Notes: a model not told the origin generated them from the sequence alone. Counted from the first letter of the stretch, positions 30,442 through 37,712 are shown. The stretch: 64,000 nt of DNA from Tessaracoccus sp. (GCF_016714275.1 NZ_JADJNP010000008.1:1-64000), one strand, 5' to 3'. Program-made: numbers and translations.

Positions 30442-30821
30442 CGACCGCCACTGACACACCGCCGGACGACGACGTCTTCCTGCCGGCGATCCCACCCGGC
30501 GCGCCCGTCCTGGTCGTGCTCGTCGAGATGGACGGCTGCCCGGCCTGTGAGGAGTTCCACCCGGTCTTCGTCAAGACCGCGTTGCCCTACGCGCAGCGCG
30601 GGTTGCCGATCATCCGCGTCGACGCCAACACCACCGACCCCGTCGCGCAGCGATGGATGAACGCGCTCCGCGTCGAGGCCACACCAACATTGATCGCCGT
30701 GGCGATGCGGCGTGGGGCGGCGTCCCTCGCTGGTCCGCTCCCTGTTGGCCGGCTCGAGGGCAGCGCCAGTCCGCTTGCGGTCAGCGGCGTCCTCAACGCC
30801 GCCTGGGTCCACAACCGCTAG
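30438..30821 (+). CDS. Thioredoxin-like protein, CPAC active site
   Basis: 127 residues. VLVVLVEMDGCPACEEFHPVF gives the redox pair Cys34/Cys37, IIRVDANTTD and VEATPTLIAV the central strand and cis-Pro. No signal peptide. It is diverged from the thioredoxin at 27783 and is probably dedicated to the neighbouring Cys-containing membrane proteins. Confidence 0.75.
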   Translation: MTTATDTPPDDDVFLPAIPPGAPVLVVLVEMDGCPACEEFHPVFVKTALPYAQRGLPIIRVDANTTDPVAQRWMNALRVEATPTLIAVAMRRGAASLAGPLPVGRLEGSASPLAVSGVLNAAWVHNR

Positions 30822-31129
30822 CGGCGGCTGCGACTGCGGACGATCTGGTACATCGAGGGCCGGATGCGCGTCGGGACGTAGCCCGTCGGCGGCGTCCCGA
30901 CCGCGCACTCGATCGCGGCGTCAGCCGCGGCCTCGCTCAGCTCGTCGAGCCGTTGGACGACCGAGGGGTCGTCCACGTCGAAGTCGAAGCCGAGCCCCGG
31001 CGGAAGCACGATCAGGTCACCCGACTCCAGAGACTTCACGACATCATCGATTTGCCCAGATACCTTCGCGCCGCGTCGCTCCATCTCTTGGGCGACGGCT
31101 TCGAGGACGGGCGGGAGCGCCATGGTCAT
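30818..31129 (-). CDS. Hypothetical acidic protein
   Basis: 103 residues. N-terminal helix, then LIVLPPGLGFDFDVDDPSVV and helices, ending in a basic tail (VRSRSRR). Overlaps the spanin-like gene by ATGA and the thioredoxin-like gene convergently by 4 bases. Unknown. Confidence 0.65.
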   Translation of the reverse strand: MTMALPPVLEAVAQEMERRGAKVSGQIDDVVKSLESGDLIVLPPGLGFDFDVDDPSVVQRLDELSEAAADAAIECAVGTPPTGYVPTRIRPSMYQIVRSRSRR

Positions 31130-31476
31130 CGGTGGTGGCGGGTGAGGGAGTCCACCAGGCCCGAGAGCTTGTCGGAGAGGGTCGTCACGGCCGTGAAGCT
31201 CCGCTGCGTCGCCTCGGTGAGGAGGCGGTCGTAGCGCTCGCCCGCGGCCTGAAGGTTCCGGGTGTACTCGGCGGTGATGCCGGCGACCGTGGCTGCGTGC
31301 TCCTTGCCGATCGTCACCAAGCGGTTGGCGTGTTCGGTGTTGAGCTTCGCGGTCTCGGCGACGCAGGCATCACGCGCCTTCGCCAGTTCCTTGTACAGCA
31401 CGATGACCGCCCCCGTGACCACGATGGCCCAGATCCCCAGGGGACCCCAGACGGCGAGGGCAGGCAACGACTCCAC
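31126..31476 (-). CDS. Inner-spanin-like protein
   Basis: 116 residues. One N-terminal transmembrane segment (residues 10-28, WGPLGIWAIVVTGAVIVLY) followed by about 85 residues of coiled coil (LAKARDACVAETAKLNTEHANR...). This topology is that of Rz-type inner spanins, which bridge to an outer-membrane lipoprotein at the last step of lysis in Gram-negative hosts. No embedded Rz1 frame was found; the lipoprotein at 21.7 kb is distant. The identification rests on topology only. Confidence 0.55.
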   Translation of the reverse strand: MESLPALAVWGPLGIWAIVVTGAVIVLYKELAKARDACVAETAKLNTEHANRLVTIGKEHAATVAGITAEYTRNLQAAGERYDRLLTEATQRSFTAVTTLSDKLSGLVDSLTRHHR

Positions 31477-31498
31477 GACAAGCTCTCAGGGGGCTCGG

Positions 31499-31741
31499 TT
31501 AGCGCGCCAGCGCCTTGAGGTGCGTCTTCATGCACGCCCGGAACGCCTGGCGCGTCTTGGTCGTGCCCGCGCACTGCGGCGCCGCGACCTTCATCGCCTT
31601 CTGGTACGGCTTGAGGTGGGAGGTCTTGAACTTGGTCCGGGGGCCACAGCCGCTGCCGTGGCGGGCCATGAAGGTGACGCTGCCGCCACGCTTCTTCTTG
31701 ATGGTGATGCGCTTCCGGGTGCAGGTTGCGGACTTTGCCAT
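31499..31741 (-). CDS. Small highly basic Cys protein
   Basis: 80 residues. Starts MAKSATCTRKRITIKKKRGG and has four cysteines and about 20 Lys/Arg, with FRACMKTHLKALAR at the end. Charge and size fit a DNA- or RNA-condensing protein, perhaps packaged. Gene is single, with no overlap. Confidence 0.7.
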   Translation of the reverse strand: MAKSATCTRKRITIKKKRGGSVTFMARHGSGCGPRTKFKTSHLKPYQKAMKVAAPQCAGTTKTRQAFRACMKTHLKALAR

Positions 31742-31782
31742 GACGTTGCTTCTTTCGGGTGGTGAGAGGTGTCGAGCTACGT

Positions 31783-31798
31783 GAGCACGGACGTGCTC
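31783..31798 (-). terminator. Hairpin downstream of the Pro/Arg-rich gene
   Basis: GAGCAC-GGAC-GTGCTC, six paired bases without a T tract, 4 bases beyond the stop of the leftward gene at 31803. Confidence 0.4.
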
Positions 31799-31802
31799 GA
31801 CG

Positions 31803-31928
31803 TCAGCGGGGGCGGATGGGGCGTGGCGCCGGCCGCGGCGTCACGGGGCGCACCGGGCGCTGCGGGCCCGGCTTGGGGCGGAGGCAGCACGGCGGCGCGG
31901 GGCGACCGATGGGGGCTTGGTGATGCAT
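31803..31928 (-). CDS. Very small Pro/Arg-rich protein
   Basis: 41 residues (MHHQAPIGRPAPPCCLRPKP...), about one third proline and one fifth arginine. A strong GAGGAG ribosome-binding site lies 7 bases before the ATG and overlaps the end of the preceding gene. The composition recalls proline-rich peptides or linkers; function unknown. Confidence 0.5.
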   Translation of the reverse strand: MHHQAPIGRPAPPCCLRPKPGPQRPVRPVTPRPAPRPIRPR

Positions 31929-31932
31929 GAGG

Positions 31933-32646
31933 TCACTCCTCGTCGTTGTCGTCAGCGCCCTGGACCGCGCGCGCCGGGCGCGTCAGGATGTAGGCCGCGG
32001 CGCCGAGGCCCGCGGCGACCAGGACGCCGCCGATGATGTACGGCGCGCGGGCGCGCCACTTGCTGACCGGCGTGAGCGGCAGGCCGGCTGCCGGCATCGT
32101 CGCCATGTCGAACGAGCCAGGCGGCGAGATCGTCGTCGGCATCGGGGTCGTGCTGGCCGCTGGCAGCGCCGGCGCGGTCGCGGCGATCGCCGAGGCCACG
32201 GGGGGAACGCCCGCGGCGTCGGCGACCTGCTTGACCTTGTCGCGGATCGTGTCCGCGTTCTTGGCGACCGCCTCCATCGTCGTGTAGGCGCGCAGCTCAA
32301 GCCCCACGGTCGCGTAGCGACCCATCACAGCTTGGGCGACACCCTGAAGCGCGCTGACAGTGCGCGGGCCGACCCACCCGTCGATGACGAGCCGGATCGG
32401 CACGCCGAACGCCGCCGCCGCCCGGTTGATCTGGTTCTGCATCTCGAGGATGGCGGTGTTGCAGCTCGAGCACTTGTTCGACGCCCAGTGCGCACCCCAG
32501 TTGGCTACGCCCGCAGCTTGAGCCGACGGCAGCGGCGCGCCGGCACCGCCAGCATCGCCGAGGAACTGGACGGGCTCGCCTGATGCGCGGCCGAAGCCGC
32601 CACCGCTAAAGCCACCTCCGCTGATGCCGAGTCCATTGATGGGCAT
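31933..32646 (-). CDS. C-terminally anchored protein with wall-binding-like repeat
   Basis: 237 residues. CSSCNTAILEMQNQINRAAAAFG and IDGWVGPRTVSALQGVAQAV resemble a PG_binding_1 unit (helix, DG-x-VG-x-RT). A Pro/Thr linker precedes a transmembrane helix (APYIIGGVLVAAGLGAAAYIL) and an acidic tail. Start is leaderless, 7 bases after TACATT, and divergent from the SleB-like gene. Confidence 0.7.
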   Translation of the reverse strand: MPINGLGISGGGFSGGGFGRASGEPVQFLGDAGGAGAPLPSAQAAGVANWGAHWASNKCSSCNTAILEMQNQINRAAAAFGVPIRLVIDGWVGPRTVSALQGVAQAVMGRYATVGLELRAYTTMEAVAKNADTIRDKVKQVADAAGVPPVASAIAATAPALPAASTTPMPTTISPPGSFDMATMPAAGLPLTPVSKWRARAPYIIGGVLVAAGLGAAAYILTRPARAVQGADDNDEE

Positions 32647-32653
32647 GTGGGGT

Positions 32654-32719
32654 AATGTACAGGAGCTTGCAGGCCAGATCCAGGGGGACGATGACGTTCA
32701 GGCTTGCAGGTGATAGAGT
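32654..32719. promoter_or_regulatory. Divergent leaderless promoters
   Basis: Leftward TACATT (32654-32659) is 7 bases before ATG. Rightward ATGACG (32691-32696), 17 bases, TAGAGT (32714-32719), 8 bases, GTG. Confidence 0.55.
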
Positions 32720-32727
32720 CCCAACCT

Positions 32728-33624
32728 GTGAGCCTCCCCCCGGTTTCCGTCCTCCTCGACCCCGTCCGTTGTATGCCTGCGTGGGTGTCGCGGTACGTCG
32801 GGTACCCGACGACGACGGTGGCCTCGGGCTACAAGGTCAACGCGGACGGCAACGTCCCGGCCGACCCGAACGCACTCGCGGCCGCGGCCGGCCGGAAGCT
32901 CGGCATCGCCGTCTCGCTCGATGCGTACACGCTCGCACGGTACGTCACCTCCGAGGTCGGCAACCAGAGCGTCCCCGAGCGCGTCGCCGTCATGCAGGAT
33001 GCCGTCAACCGAGTCCGCTACGTCGAGGGGACCAACAGCCTGACCAAGCTGCTCCTGTATCGACAACCCGTCGGCCACAAGAACCGCGGCTTCTATGGTC
33101 CGATCCACGGCAAGATCGCCGGCGTCACCAACGTCGCGAGCGCGCCGTACAAGCGGTGGGCATCGACGTCACGCGATCCGTCGGTGAGCAACCTGATGCT
33201 CGCGATCGGCGTCCTCAACGGCGACATCCCGGCGGACTTCAACAAGGGCGCCGATGACCAGATGGGGCCCGAGCACCTGAAGGATCCGGTGGCCTCGGTC
33301 CGGTCTCACGGACGCGATCGTCGCCAGTATTGGGTCGGCCCGCTGCCGGGCGTCGACCCGTGGCGGACGATCCAGTACCGGACGATGAAGGACGTCGCGC
33401 CCGACAGCCAGCTCGGGCAATTCTTGATCGCCCGCGGCGAGGCGGCGATGCGCGCGGCGCGTCCGAACTGGAACGGCCTACCGGACTGCCAGACCGGTCA
33501 GGCGACGGTGACGGCGGTCGCGCCTGGCGCGGGCGTGGTCATCGGCGCGGCTGCGCTCGCTACGGCCGGGGTCGTCGGTGCGGCGTTGTTTCGTCGGCGA
33601 CAACGTCGCGGCGGCGTCGTCTGA
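32728..33624 (+). CDS. SleB-like wall hydrolase with C-terminal anchor
   Basis: 298 residues from GTG. LDAYTLARYVTSEVGNQSVPERVAVMQDAVNRVRY (about residues 62-96) has the E(V/A)-x-(G/N)-x-S/E-x-x-x-R-x-A-V-x-x-x-V-x-N-R core of SleB/Hydrolase_2 peptidoglycan hydrolases. A transmembrane helix (GVVIGAAALATAGVVGAALF) and RRRQRR end the protein. Fits a virion-borne wall-degrading enzyme held in a membrane. The family match is by eye. Confidence 0.65.
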   Translation: MSLPPVSVLLDPVRCMPAWVSRYVGYPTTTVASGYKVNADGNVPADPNALAAAAGRKLGIAVSLDAYTLARYVTSEVGNQSVPERVAVMQDAVNRVRYVEGTNSLTKLLLYRQPVGHKNRGFYGPIHGKIAGVTNVASAPYKRWASTSRDPSVSNLMLAIGVLNGDIPADFNKGADDQMGPEHLKDPVASVRSHGRDRRQYWVGPLPGVDPWRTIQYRTMKDVAPDSQLGQFLIARGEAAMRAARPNWNGLPDCQTGQATVTAVAPGAGVVIGAAALATAGVVGAALFRRRQRRGGVV

Positions 33625-33625
33625 G

Positions 33626-33868
33626 TCAGCCGACGAGGTCGCGGACGGCCCACGGGGCGACGTTCGCGGCGACAGCCGACGTCAACGCGCACAGCGCTGC
33701 CCGGACCTCGGACGACTGGCGTGCCAGCAATCGACCCGGCAAGAGGTCGTCGGGGATGGGCCGACCCTGCGCGATGTACTCCTGGATCGTCCGGTAGCGT
33801 GACCCGACGGCGACGGAGGTCGTGACGGCGGCGTCGATAGCGTGCTGGAGTGCGGCGGTGGGTGACAT
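33626..33868 (-). CDS. Small hypothetical protein, source of a duplicated segment
   Basis: 80 residues (MSPTAALQHAIDAAVTTSVAVGSRYRTIQEYIAQGRP...), helical. Its first 27 codons with promoter region recur near 35.1 kb as an orphan fragment. TATCAT on the minus strand is 13 bases before ATG. Confidence 0.65.
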   Translation of the reverse strand: MSPTAALQHAIDAAVTTSVAVGSRYRTIQEYIAQGRPIPDDLLPGRLLARQSSEVRAALCALTSAVAANVAPWAVRDLVG

Positions 33869-33900
33869 CGGCCGGTGGGGGATGATAGCATGTGGGCATG
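33791..33900. repeat. Promoter cassette repeat, copy 1
   Basis: Begins CCGGTAGCGTGACCCGACGG and runs to the rightward -10 and start codon. It is about 80 % identical by eye to 35029-35139. It contains the 5' end of the leftward gene and a rightward leaderless promoter: TAGCAT (33886-33891), 6 bases, ATG. Confidence 0.75.
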
Positions 33901-34569
33901 GCGCAGGCCCACGAGACGTTTGTAGCGTACAAGGCTGGACGTGCGGTGACGGCACCGCGCAAGTCGCTGGCCGCCACAATGGACGCTGCACGTGAGGCTG
34001 CCCCGAGCGGGCGGATCGACATCCGCAGCGACTATACGAGCGACGGTACACATTACGGGCATCATCGCGGTCGGATCGTCGCGCATTACGACGGCCGGCA
34101 GTGGACGGTCGCCGACGCAGCCGTGGTACCCCAGCGTACGGCACCGCCAGCTGTGCCGCATGTCAAGCGGTCCAAGTGGGTTCGACCCCCCGCCGAGACC
34201 CCGTACGTCGATCTCAACGTGTCATGCAGCTACGCCCAGTCACGCCTACGTGCGTACGAAGACATGTACCAGAAGGATGTGCGTACGCTAGCCAAGACGT
34301 CGGCGTCGATTGCCCGCTTGATGGCGCGCGCCCGCGAGCCGTACAGCGGGGATCCGACGCCAGGCTGGCACCGCGCGATGACGGCGTTGACGACACGGCA
34401 TACAGAGCTGAGTCATTCAGTCTGGCGCGGTCAGAAGGCTGTCGATGATTGGAAGGATGCAGTCAACCGGCAGTGCGCGCGCTCTACTGCCGGCGTCGCC
34501 GGCGCGCGCTGCCCCGCTGACGTAGGCAAGCGGAAGGCGCCGAAGCGCCTCCGGGCGGTGCGGTCGTGA
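33898..34569 (+). CDS. Hypothetical basic protein
   Basis: 223 residues. Basic throughout; residues 25-60 and 80-130 are mixed, and YAQSRLRAYEDMYQKDVRTL begins a helical C-terminal region ending in KRKAPKRLRAVRS. ATG chosen 6 bases after TAGCAT. Overlaps the next gene by GTGA. Probably nucleic-acid-binding; unknown. Confidence 0.65.
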   Translation: MAQAHETFVAYKAGRAVTAPRKSLAATMDAAREAAPSGRIDIRSDYTSDGTHYGHHRGRIVAHYDGRQWTVADAAVVPQRTAPPAVPHVKRSKWVRPPAETPYVDLNVSCSYAQSRLRAYEDMYQKDVRTLAKTSASIARLMARAREPYSGDPTPGWHRAMTALTTRHTELSHSVWRGQKAVDDWKDAVNRQCARSTAGVAGARCPADVGKRKAPKRLRAVRS

Positions 34570-34883
34570 ACCCGACGCCGACGTCGGAAGCCGTCGCGCT
34601 GGCAGCGGCGCGGTACGCCGTTGCTGAGTTCACGCCCATGCACTCGTGGCTCAGCTACGAGGATGAGCTGGCCGCCGAGTGGATGAAGGACTCGGCGTTC
34701 CGCTGTACCGTCGCATACGCAACGAGCCGCGTGATGGCGATGCTCCCGCACAATCGCCAGATGCAAAGCATCGCCGGGGCCTACCCCAAGTGGGTCGACG
34801 GCGTGGCGGCCGTGATCGGACGCGTCGTCGGTGAATGGACGGGCGGCGGGACGACGGTCGATCAGGAACTGGCGACGTGGTGA
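34566..34883 (+). CDS. Hypothetical helical protein
   Basis: 105 residues (VNPTPTSEAVALAAARYAVAEF...), all-helical by inspection, with Trp/Met-rich middle. GTGA coupled to the upstream gene. Followed by the truncated duplicate at 34888. Confidence 0.65.
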   Translation: MNPTPTSEAVALAAARYAVAEFTPMHSWLSYEDELAAEWMKDSAFRCTVAYATSRVMAMLPHNRQMQSIAGAYPKWVDGVAAVIGRVVGEWTGGGTTVDQELATW

Positions 34884-34887
34884 AGCC

Positions 34888-35040
34888 GTGCGCAAGCACC
34901 GCCTCGTCGACTGCAACCCGCGGTGGTGGCGAGGCTGCTACCTGGCCTTCGACTGCCCCGAGGGTCACGCCGACTGTCGTCACCTGATCCCGTTCCGGCC
35001 GCCGCTCGAGCCTGACGTCAAGCCGCCGCCGGTAGCGTGA
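34888..35040 (+). pseudogene. Truncated duplicate of the gene at 35547
   Basis: The first 146 bases are identical to 35547-35692 and encode the same 48 residues (VRKHRLVDCNPRWWRGCYLA...). The reading then runs into the promoter cassette copy 2 and stops after GTAGCGTGA, losing the last 45 residues of the intact gene. Confidence 0.8.
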
Positions 35041-35139
35041 CCCGACGGCGACGGAGGTGGCGATAGCGGCGTCGACGACGTGCTGCAAGGCAACGGTGGG
35101 TGACATCGGCTGGTGGGGGATGGTAGCATCTGCGGTATG
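35029..35139. repeat. Promoter cassette repeat, copy 2
   Basis: Second copy of the cassette at 33791. It keeps the first 27 codons of the leftward gene (MSPTVALQHVVDAAIATSVA...) but then joins the duplicated block, so that gene is broken. Rightward TAGCAT (35124-35129) is 7 bases before the ATG at 35137. Confidence 0.75.
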
Positions 35140-35544
35140 TCCAAGTACAAGCGTCCTCGTAGCAGCCGCGGCCTCGGGGCTCCTGCCGCTGACCACATCG
35201 CGTCGGCACGTCACGAACTCAGCCAAGTCTGGGTGGATCTGGAGCGGATGCCGTCCAATTGTGAGGGCGGCATCCGCCTGACTGCGCGTGCGATCGAGGC
35301 GTACGGTCGCGCGCGCGCGCACCTCAACTCGGTCGATGGCCCCGAGCGCGAGGCGAACACACAGATGTATGGCGAAGCGAACTTCGTCGGTGACTACCTC
35401 AACCAGCGCATGAACCGGCTGGCAGTCGCATGCGTCGTGCCCGGCGCAGTGCGTGACCTGCCACTGACATCACGCGCTACGTACGCGCAGATCTTGAGGG
35501 AGCGCGCCGAGAAGGCGCGCAAGCAGGCCCGCCGCGCACGGTAG
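35137..35544 (+). CDS. Hypothetical basic helical protein
   Basis: 135 residues. MSKYKRPRSSRGLG start, helical body, tail RERAEKARKQARRAR. Leaderless under cassette copy 2. Strong positive charge at both ends suggests nucleic-acid binding. Unrelated in sequence to the protein driven by cassette copy 1. Confidence 0.7.
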   Translation: MSKYKRPRSSRGLGAPAADHIASARHELSQVWVDLERMPSNCEGGIRLTARAIEAYGRARAHLNSVDGPEREANTQMYGEANFVGDYLNQRMNRLAVACVVPGAVRDLPLTSRATYAQILRERAEKARKQARRAR

Positions 35545-35546
35545 TT

Positions 35547-35834
35547 GTGCGCAAGCACCGCCTCGTCGACTGCAACCCGCGGTGGTGGCGAGGCTGCTAC
35601 CTGGCCTTCGACTGCCCCGAGGGTCACGCCGACTGTCGTCACCTGATCCCGTTCCGGCCGCCGCTCGAGCCTGACGTCAAGCCGCCGCCGGTCGCGTGGG
35701 CGCGCACCGGCGACGAGTTCGAGGTGCTCTCGCTGGCGCCGAGCATCCGCCGCCAGCCGACGGACCACGACCCCTGTGCGCTCCACATCTTCATCCAGAG
35801 CGGCCAGATCGTCTTTTGCGCCGACTCGCGGTAG
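35547..35834 (+). CDS. Hypothetical protein, intact copy of duplicated gene
   Basis: 95 residues (VRKHRLVDCNPRWWRGCYLA...DCPEGHADCRHLIPF...). Four cysteines with histidines in CPEGHADCRH could bind metal. GTG begins 2 bases after the preceding stop. Its 5' 146 bases are duplicated at 34888. Confidence 0.7.
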   Translation: MRKHRLVDCNPRWWRGCYLAFDCPEGHADCRHLIPFRPPLEPDVKPPPVAWARTGDEFEVLSLAPSIRRQPTDHDPCALHIFIQSGQIVFCADSR

Positions 35835-35859
35835 CGTGCGGCTGTGCTACCATTGCCGC

Positions 35860-35886
35860 ATGTTCGCATATAGGACACTGCGTTGA
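35860..35886 (+). CDS. Possible leaderless mini-ORF coupled to next gene
   Basis: ATG lies 6 bases after TACCAT (extended TGCTACCAT, 35848-35853) and encodes only MFAYRTLR. Its stop overlaps the TTG start of the next gene (TTGA). Half of an operator-like TCGC-ATAT box lies within it. It would explain how a TTG gene without a ribosome-binding site is translated. Confidence 0.4.
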   Translation: MFAYRTLR

Positions 35887-36254
35887 ACCCGCGTGAGTGG
35901 CGGAGGATCGTCGACGCGGCCGCCATCCGGCATGGCGGCACCGTCGAGAACCGCGGCTCCAAGCTGGTGATCATTCTCCCGACCGGCGGGTGCGTCTGGT
36001 GCGCCGCGACGCCCGCCAGGCCCGCCCCGGACCGCGTCGAGCGTGACATCCGGCGTGAGCTGGCGAGGTCGCGTGCCGAGCAGCTCAGCGCCGCCGACGC
36101 CGCCGTTGACCCGCGATCGTCCCGTCCGCCACCTCGGCCGGGCACGCCGGGCGCAGGAGGTAGTAGGCCGTCCCGTACGGCGACGTCCGCTGCGCGAACG
36201 ATCCCGCTGGCGCAGGTTGGTCGACGCGGCAGAAGCGCAGGTGGCCGCCCTTGA
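35883..36254 (+). CDS. HicA-like small protein (tentative)
   Basis: 123 residues from TTG. REWRRIVDAAAIRHGGTVENRGSKLVIILPTGG at the start has the helix-strand-strand feel of HicA/dsRBD-like toxins (GGT..., K, LPTGG), but the catalytic His context is not clear. The last 55 residues are Arg/Pro-rich and overlap the convergent gene by 170 bases, so the real stop may be affected by an error or the tail may be disordered. Confidence 0.45.
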   Translation: MNPREWRRIVDAAAIRHGGTVENRGSKLVIILPTGGCVWCAATPARPAPDRVERDIRRELARSRAEQLSAADAAVDPRSSRPPPRPGTPGAGGSRPSRTATSAARTIPLAQVGRRGRSAGGRP

Positions 36255-36492
36255 CGAGTCGAACCATCCCCGAGTGCCACCCCGGCTTGACGTAGTTCTC
36301 GAAGCCGTACGCCAGCACGTTGCTGACGAACGGCAACGTCTTGTCGTGGCGCCCGTTCCAGGCCGCGAGCTGTGCTGCGCCGGCCGGCGTCAGCTTGGTC
36401 ATCGGTGCGGCTTTGCGGACGCGGGCGACGTACGGCCCGGGACCGTTGACGCTGGCGAGAACGCGCTCGGTAACATCTTCAACAGACGGCAT
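36085..36492 (-). CDS. Hypothetical protein, Arg tail
   Basis: 135 residues (MPSVEDVTERVLASVNGPGP...). PMTKLTPAGAAQLAAWNGRH looks like a winged-helix fragment, then GSFAQRTSPYGTAYYLLRPA and a tail of six arginines. Start is 5 bases after TACCAT on the minus strand. Convergent overlap with the previous gene. Confidence 0.65.
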   Translation of the reverse strand: MPSVEDVTERVLASVNGPGPYVARVRKAAPMTKLTPAGAAQLAAWNGRHDKTLPFVSNVLAYGFENYVKPGWHSGMVRLVKGGHLRFCRVDQPAPAGSFAQRTSPYGTAYYLLRPACPAEVADGTIAGQRRRRRR

Positions 36493-36497
36493 GCGGG

Positions 36498-36507
36498 ATG
36501 GTAGGCT
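36498..36507. promoter_or_regulatory. Overlapping divergent -10 boxes
   Basis: ATGGTAGGCT is TAGGCT on the plus strand (6 bases before ATG at 36514) and TACCAT on the minus strand (5 bases before ATG at 36492). Two leaderless genes diverge from one 10-base element. Confidence 0.65.
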
Positions 36508-36513
36508 CACGCC

Positions 36514-36729
36514 ATGGCCAGATTCAAGCCCAAGCGGATCACGTACAAGCGCTGCACCTTCACGCTCAAGCGGAAGCCGTCGACCGACGAGTTCGTCGTC
36601 CAGACCTTCGTCAGCGGCAAGCTCGTCGGCGGCAAGGACGGCGGCTACTTCACCGACGACCTCCCCGACGCGCGGGCGACACTGGCGCTGACGATCAAGC
36701 GGGCGCGGCGCGGCTTGATGTGCCGGTGA
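36514..36729 (+). CDS. Small basic beta-type protein
   Basis: 71 residues (MARFKPKRITYKRCTFTLKR...). Basic, two cysteines at the two ends, strand-rich middle (EFVVQTFVSGKLVGG). Member of the leaderless small basic set. Confidence 0.7.
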   Translation: MARFKPKRITYKRCTFTLKRKPSTDEFVVQTFVSGKLVGGKDGGYFTDDLPDARATLALTIKRARRGLMCR

Positions 36730-36738
36730 CGTGGATGG

Positions 36739-36744
36739 TAGCCT
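36739..36744 (+). promoter_or_regulatory. Leaderless promoter -10 (TGGTAGCCT)
   Basis: TAGCCT 6 bases before the ATG at 36751. Confidence 0.6.
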
Positions 36745-36750
36745 CGTGAC

Positions 36751-37293
36751 ATGAACTTCCGGGATGCGCGCGACATCGTGGCTGCGCCGGCGCCTGCGTA
36801 CCCGCGTCAGATCCCGGACGCCGTCCGCGACGCTGGCCTCCACGTCACGACATGGGTCGGCGCCAACGCGCCGATGCTGTACTTCTCGCCGCTGCGCCCG
36901 TACTACGGCCTACGTGTCCCGGAGTTGACGACGATCCTCGAGCGTTGGGGCGTCGCGTCCAACCCGTTACCACCCGACGTCATCCTGAAGTTCGAGTTGC
37001 AGCCGGTCGGGGCTGCACGCGCATATTTCCTGTTCGACGCGTCGAGTCTACTCCGGCGCCCGATCGAGCTAACCGACGTCGCGATGCCCGACGATGGGTT
37101 CCGTGCTGCCGCGCTGTTCCTCAATCCTCGACAACAGTGGCAGCTCTCGCACTTCGTCGACTGCGTCGGTCCGACGGGTCACGACGAAGGCGATGATCCG
37201 ATCGAGCTGCTCGAGCGCGGACTTGGGACGTACCGGTTCTGGAATCCCGGCGCGGTCGATGCGCTCGTCGAGCGCCTCGCCGAGTGTGGCTAA
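36751..37293 (+). CDS. Hypothetical alpha/beta protein
   Basis: 180 residues (MNFRDARDIVAAPAPAYPRQ...). LELTTILERWG, FELQPVGAARAYFLFDAS, balanced charge and ordered appearance. No cysteines except near the end. No family recognised. Confidence 0.7.
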   Translation: MNFRDARDIVAAPAPAYPRQIPDAVRDAGLHVTTWVGANAPMLYFSPLRPYYGLRVPELTTILERWGVASNPLPPDVILKFELQPVGAARAYFLFDASSLLRRPIELTDVAMPDDGFRAAALFLNPRQQWQLSHFVDCVGPTGHDEGDDPIELLERGLGTYRFWNPGAVDALVERLAECG

Positions 37294-37329
37294 GCCACCG
37301 CGCGCCGCGCGCCTGTGTTACGCTTGGGC

Positions 37330-37665
37330 CTACCGCCGACGACGGCGCCGCACCCCCTTGAGGTCGTGCGCCGCGCAGAATGTCTTGATCAACGTCGCCG
37401 CCTGCGCCGGCGACCGGACGCGCCCGACGTCGTGCCAGAGCCCCGTGAGCTTGCCTTGCTGGACCTGACGGTTCGCGGTGTTGTGGTCGACGGTCGCGAA
37501 CTGGACGTGGTAACCGTTGACCCGTCCACGTTGGCAGTGCGGCGAGACGTGGAAGGCGCCGCCACCGTGTGCCGGTGCGACGTAGCTGTACACGCCGTCA
37601 CGGCAGCTCGTGCCGCCGTGGAAGGTGAGCCACTTCGACATCACAGGAACGCAGGACTTGGTCAT
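37330..37665 (-). CDS. Small basic Cys/His protein
   Basis: 111 residues. MTKSCVPVMSKWLTFHGGTSC opens, with more Cys/His (HVSPHCQRG, FCAAHD) and an ending DLKGVRRRRRR that resembles the end of the protein at 13008. ATG is 7 bases after TAGGCT. Possibly a zinc-stabilised nucleic-acid-binding protein. Confidence 0.7.
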   Translation of the reverse strand: MTKSCVPVMSKWLTFHGGTSCRDGVYSYVAPAHGGGAFHVSPHCQRGRVNGYHVQFATVDHNTANRQVQQGKLTGLWHDVGRVRSPAQAATLIKTFCAAHDLKGVRRRRRR

Positions 37666-37672
37666 GCACAGG

Positions 37673-37706
37673 AGCCTACCACAGCCCCGCGCCGCGATGG
37701 TAGGCT
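37673..37706. promoter_or_regulatory. Divergent leaderless promoters
   Basis: AGCCTA at 37673-37678 (TAGGCT leftward, 7 bases to ATG) and TAGGCT at 37701-37706 (6 bases to ATG rightward); both in extended TGGTAGGCT form, facing away from each other. Confidence 0.7.
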
Positions 37707-37712
37707 CCCACC

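Noticed and set aside
34180..34205. GTTCGACCCC, similar to a tRNA T-loop
   Set aside because: It lies inside an intact coding region and no acceptor, D or anticodon stem can be drawn around it. Other GTTCGA matches fail in the same way.
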